Source: Datnioides undecimradiatus
Taxonomy: Eukaryota > Chordata > Actinopteri > Lobotiformes > Datnioididae
NCBI GenBank assembly: GCA_008933995.1
Contig: WARS01000015.1
Coordinates: 1 to 64,000 of the forward strand
Reading direction: 5' to 3'
DNA: 64,000 nt
Shown here: piece after piece, positions 60,831 through 64,000 of the stretch
Layout: every line of letters starts with the position of its first letter
Numbering within the stretch: position 1 is the first letter of the stretch
Notes under the pieces: model-generated
Databases searched by the model: none
What the model was told of the DNA's origin: nothing
What the model saw: the letters and a program-made list of their open reading frames with translations, nothing else
Program-made: the position numbers and the translations under genes

Positions 60831-63800
60831 AAAATCCTATTTTATCATTTGCTTACGGCAGTAGCAAGAAGAGGCCCTCCTGCGCTGTAGGTCCGCGTAG
60901 TGCAAATGAGTCTTTATGGGTTTTGTTTATACAAGTTGACCACTTGGGGGCAGCCTAGTATTTTTGAGTAATTCCTGCCTTTTACTTTGAAATTTATCTT
61001 AGCACAAATTCACATTTTCATATGTGGGATACTGAAATGAAGCCAGTAGAATCGATTTTATCTTAATCACTGTGTATCTGGAGAAAAACTAAATGTCTGT
61101 AGTACATACTTTCTGTAACAATATTAAATAGCTATAGCAGCTTTTCATACACAAACAAAATCACCATCAAACTGTAGCATAAAAATAACCATCACTGTTT
61201 ATTTCACTACAGCATTGGCCAACACGGAGGGAAGTGGCCAGAGGGATATTGTAGAGTTTTTAATGAGCCTCTGGAGATCAAAGAGAACACCTTCTATTAA
61301 ACATGTAAACCTATTGGATGTACACTAAAAAACATATGGTGAGATGCAGCGCAGCAGTTGCTTTTACATGCGTAAATTATGTATGAGCGACAAGTTGCAG
61401 TAGGAAAAGAATGGATTCATCATCCATAAGTGGCAACGTGCTCCAAAGTCAGCTATTAAAGCTAAAAACAAACAGCGAGCTACACGAAGTAAATGGATGA
61501 ATAAAAGTAAATGGCCTCATTAAATCAGACAAGTTGCCGCCGATATACTAGCGAGACTGATTGCTTCTGTGTTCGCTTGTGTGTGAAGATCCTTGACAAG
61601 AAAAGGATATTAAAATTGTCACTGCCCAAAGAAATATGGTGCAGTCCGAACAGGTCACAGCCCACCATATGGCCTTGGCTAGTACATTTACTTGTCCATA
61701 AAATGGCCTCTGACCATGAAGACTGGGTGCTCCCACACACTTCACACCGTTCCACAAATGAGACGGCACAGATTGGTGCGGCACAGTTTGCAGGCAAAAT
61801 GATGCACGTGGGGACAGAAGCCCCCTCTGACCCCCAGGCATCTGCTATAAGAACAAAACACACACACTCTTTCTTAGTGTTTAATTTCCTTTGCAGAAAC
61901 TTGTGTTTTAGGACACATCCAAACTTTCACACGGAGACATTATCAGTGCAGGCGGTGAGGAATATTTCCATCAGATCTGCCATTGCACAACATATTTCAA
62001 AAGCTTTTTGTTTTGTTCTTTGATCCTTTGATGATTCTGTGTCTATGTTGCACGGATGGACTGAGCGTTCCTTACAGCTGAGTTTTAATTATGTAACACT
62101 CAGGCTTTTGAACTGTGCAAATACAATTACAGAAATGGCAAGGATAAAAATATGACTCTGTAGAGACTCCTGTGTGTGCTGGAGTGTGGGCGGTTGCCTT
62201 GAGCAATATACTGAACATTGTTGTCATGAGAAGGGTAAAGCTATAGCAACATGCACTCCACATTGTGACACATTAGCAGTTACTCTGTCTTTGTCTTTAT
62301 TGCGTTTTTACAGTTTTTAACAGTGCCAGGCAACTACTCCTGGATTTATTTCTTCCTAACTCTCCTTGTTTTAAAGGTTAAATGGGGAGATAAAAAAAAA
62401 AAAAAGAAATTGTGAACAAAGAGAAACCAGAGACAAATCTGCCCCACAAAGGCAGTGGGCACGAGCACAGAATAATGAAACTGAGAATAAAGGGTTTAAA
62501 GTTTTCGCTTTCACTGGGTAAACTGTGCGACACATGGATAGAAAGTAATTCCTCATTCAGGGTCTTTCAGATTTATTCTTTCTTTTATCGCAACACAAGA
62601 AAATCACATAGACCTTCAAAATGAAATTGAACGTGGATAAGACCAAAAAAAAAAAAAAAATGTGCACCATGCCTCTGGAAAAACTGAACATGAGAGGAAA
62701 CATAAAATGCATCTTTTATCTTTTCATTATTTCTTAATAATAACCTTGTACCCATCTTTTAAATTTAAACATGTGATTTAGAAATAGCTCAACCACTCCT
62801 TGACACTGTAAAACCGTGACAAGTCCAGAGCCAAAACCTGAGACTGCAGGTAAAGCTACGTGCTAAAGGCGTTCACGTTAATTAACATTAATTTGGCTGC
62901 TTTTTAATCACCGTGACTGCACACTGTCTCATTTATGTGTGATAACAAATGAAACAACCAACGTGTTAGTCCGCCATCACTGATAATCAGTCACGCTGGA
63001 GGAAAAGGCTTAAAAAAGCTAGTTGTTGCTATCTTAGCAGCTAGCTTTAGCATAAGGATTAGCATGTTTACTTGACTGTTTAGCTGCATTTTGCTGTTTT
63101 TGAGCACGCTGTTTTCTTTGTCACATATGTAAAATACAAATGTCAACACGTTGTCTTAATTGAATTCTGACTAAATATGGATTTAACCCTCTCTGTTTTG
63201 GTTTTGAATTAAAGAAAGCAAGCAGAGGCACACCTCGACCACACGACGTATGTACCTCTCGTCTTTTTTAAATCCTGCGCCATTTTGTATCCACATCAAT
63301 TTACACCTGTCAAAAACTGTCATGACGACTGACATTAGATTAGAGGATTATTGCTGTGAGCATGTGCATATTTGCATAGAAATGAAGCGTGTGATCAGTG
63401 CAGCAAATACTCATTAGCTGAGTCCACCCGGGAGCTTTATAGCTCTACAGTTTAGTATATTCAAGGTAAGTTTATCTGGATTCCCCAACTCGCCACATGG
63501 TATAATTTTTTAATCTCGCCATTCAATCGGTTCAGCGGTTCCAGTTGATTCCCCGCTGATGCTCAGTGATGGTGGTCCTGAATAATTAAACAATTCTGAC
63601 AGCCGTGTAGGGGTCCGTTTCCATGACAACCCCGCTCCCGGTGTCCTCGCTGCCCTGAGGAGTAATGTAAATCTCCTGTCTGCTTAATGTCACAGTGACA
63701 GCGGCAAAGTGGCACAGAAAGACGCGCAGGTTTGGGGGTCAGTGGGAGCTTTTGATTACATGTCCGGCCCCGGTTCCCTCCGCGCTCTGTGTCGTCACGC

Positions 63801-64000
63801 CGGGAAGGTGTGGGGGACCACCTGTGACAACGCAAGAAAGAGGTTTATTATGGTTTATTATGGTTTTCAGGGGCCAGGTGTGACATAATACAGTTGGAGG
63901 AAGACTGATACTGTGCTCCAGCAACATGGCTGCGTATAGCAATCCAGACAGTATACATATTGATCACAGACATCTTCAGAATGTACTGATGAGTCAGTGC
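60831..64000. other. intergenic region downstream of cemip2
   Basis: No gene supported. It contains a CTCF-like motif (60940-60955), a stretch at 61511-62023 with few stops in three frames, AT-rich DNA, and an X-box-like site (63617-63630) in a more GC-rich block at 63590-63840. In human, TRPM3 lies beyond CEMIP2 on this side, so distal regulatory DNA is possible (inference). Confidence 0.5.
63617..63630. promoter_or_regulatory. X-box (RFX-type) candidate
   Basis: GTTTCCATGACAAC is an imperfect palindrome fitting GTNRCC-N(0-3)-RGYAAC type RFX sites with one weak position on each side. No nearby gene start is visible. Confidence 0.4.

Noticed and set aside
1..64000. CRISPR array, phage, operon or defence system
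   Set aside because: The DNA is vertebrate, with intron-containing genes; no regularly spaced direct repeats or bacterial gene clusters were seen.

Overview
This window looks like ordinary nuclear chromosome from a teleost fish, probably a percomorph. Four protein-coding genes with vertebrate GT-AG exon structure can be rebuilt from end to end: gda (guanine deaminase, minus), a C9orf85 homologue (minus), abhd17b (plus) and cemip2/tmem2 (plus). From memory, human 9q21 has the same four genes as neighbours in the same relative order and orientation, so this is a conserved synteny block. Several repeats resemble families I know from fish genomes: two copies of a TTAA-flanked MITE, a tRNA-type SINE, and others. 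I name these from memory, not from a search.

Layout. 1-2.06 kb is the 3' flank of gda, with one MITE. 2.06-8.98 kb is gda, 14 coding exons on the minus strand giving 453 aa. 9-13.2 kb is repeat-bearing intergenic DNA. 13.29-15.78 kb is the C9orf85 homologue, 4 exons giving 185 aa. 15.78-16.8 kb is a shared divergent promoter region with four ATTGG (inverted CCAAT) boxes. 18.37-29.17 kb is abhd17b, three coding exons giving 288 aa, with a probable non-coding first exon near 16.3-16.8 kb and a very CpG-dense block inside its 9.5-kb intron. Its 3' UTR probably ends near 31.66 kb. 33.55-60.83 kb is cemip2: a probable non-coding first exon near 33.6-33.9 kb, 22 coding exons at 36.36-58.32 kb giving 1388 aa, and a 2.5-kb 3' UTR. 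60.8-64 kb is intergenic, with no gene I can support.

Functions. Gda deaminates guanine to xanthine. Abhd17b is a membrane-tethered serine hydrolase that removes palmitate from proteins such as N-Ras and PSD-95. Cemip2 is a type II membrane protein implicated in cell-surface hyaluronan breakdown. The C9orf85 homologue is a small four-CxxC protein with an acidic tail and unknown function. The genes do not form a pathway. Mammalian GDA (cypin) and ABHD17 proteins both act on PSD-95, but this fish Gda lacks the mammalian C-terminal PDZ ligand.

Most unusual items: an intact 174-codon ORF, open for 225 codons behind a splice-acceptor-like site, from an apparently multicopy family in cemip2 intron 15; a full-consensus CTCF-type motif between abhd17b and cemip2; the intronic CpG island in abhd17b; and a gda splice acceptor in which a 12-G run separates the T tract from the AG. 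I found no bacterial-type operon, CRISPR array or clearly new multi-gene system. All exon boundaries come from reading splice signals and keeping the frame against remembered vertebrate orthologues, not from transcript data.
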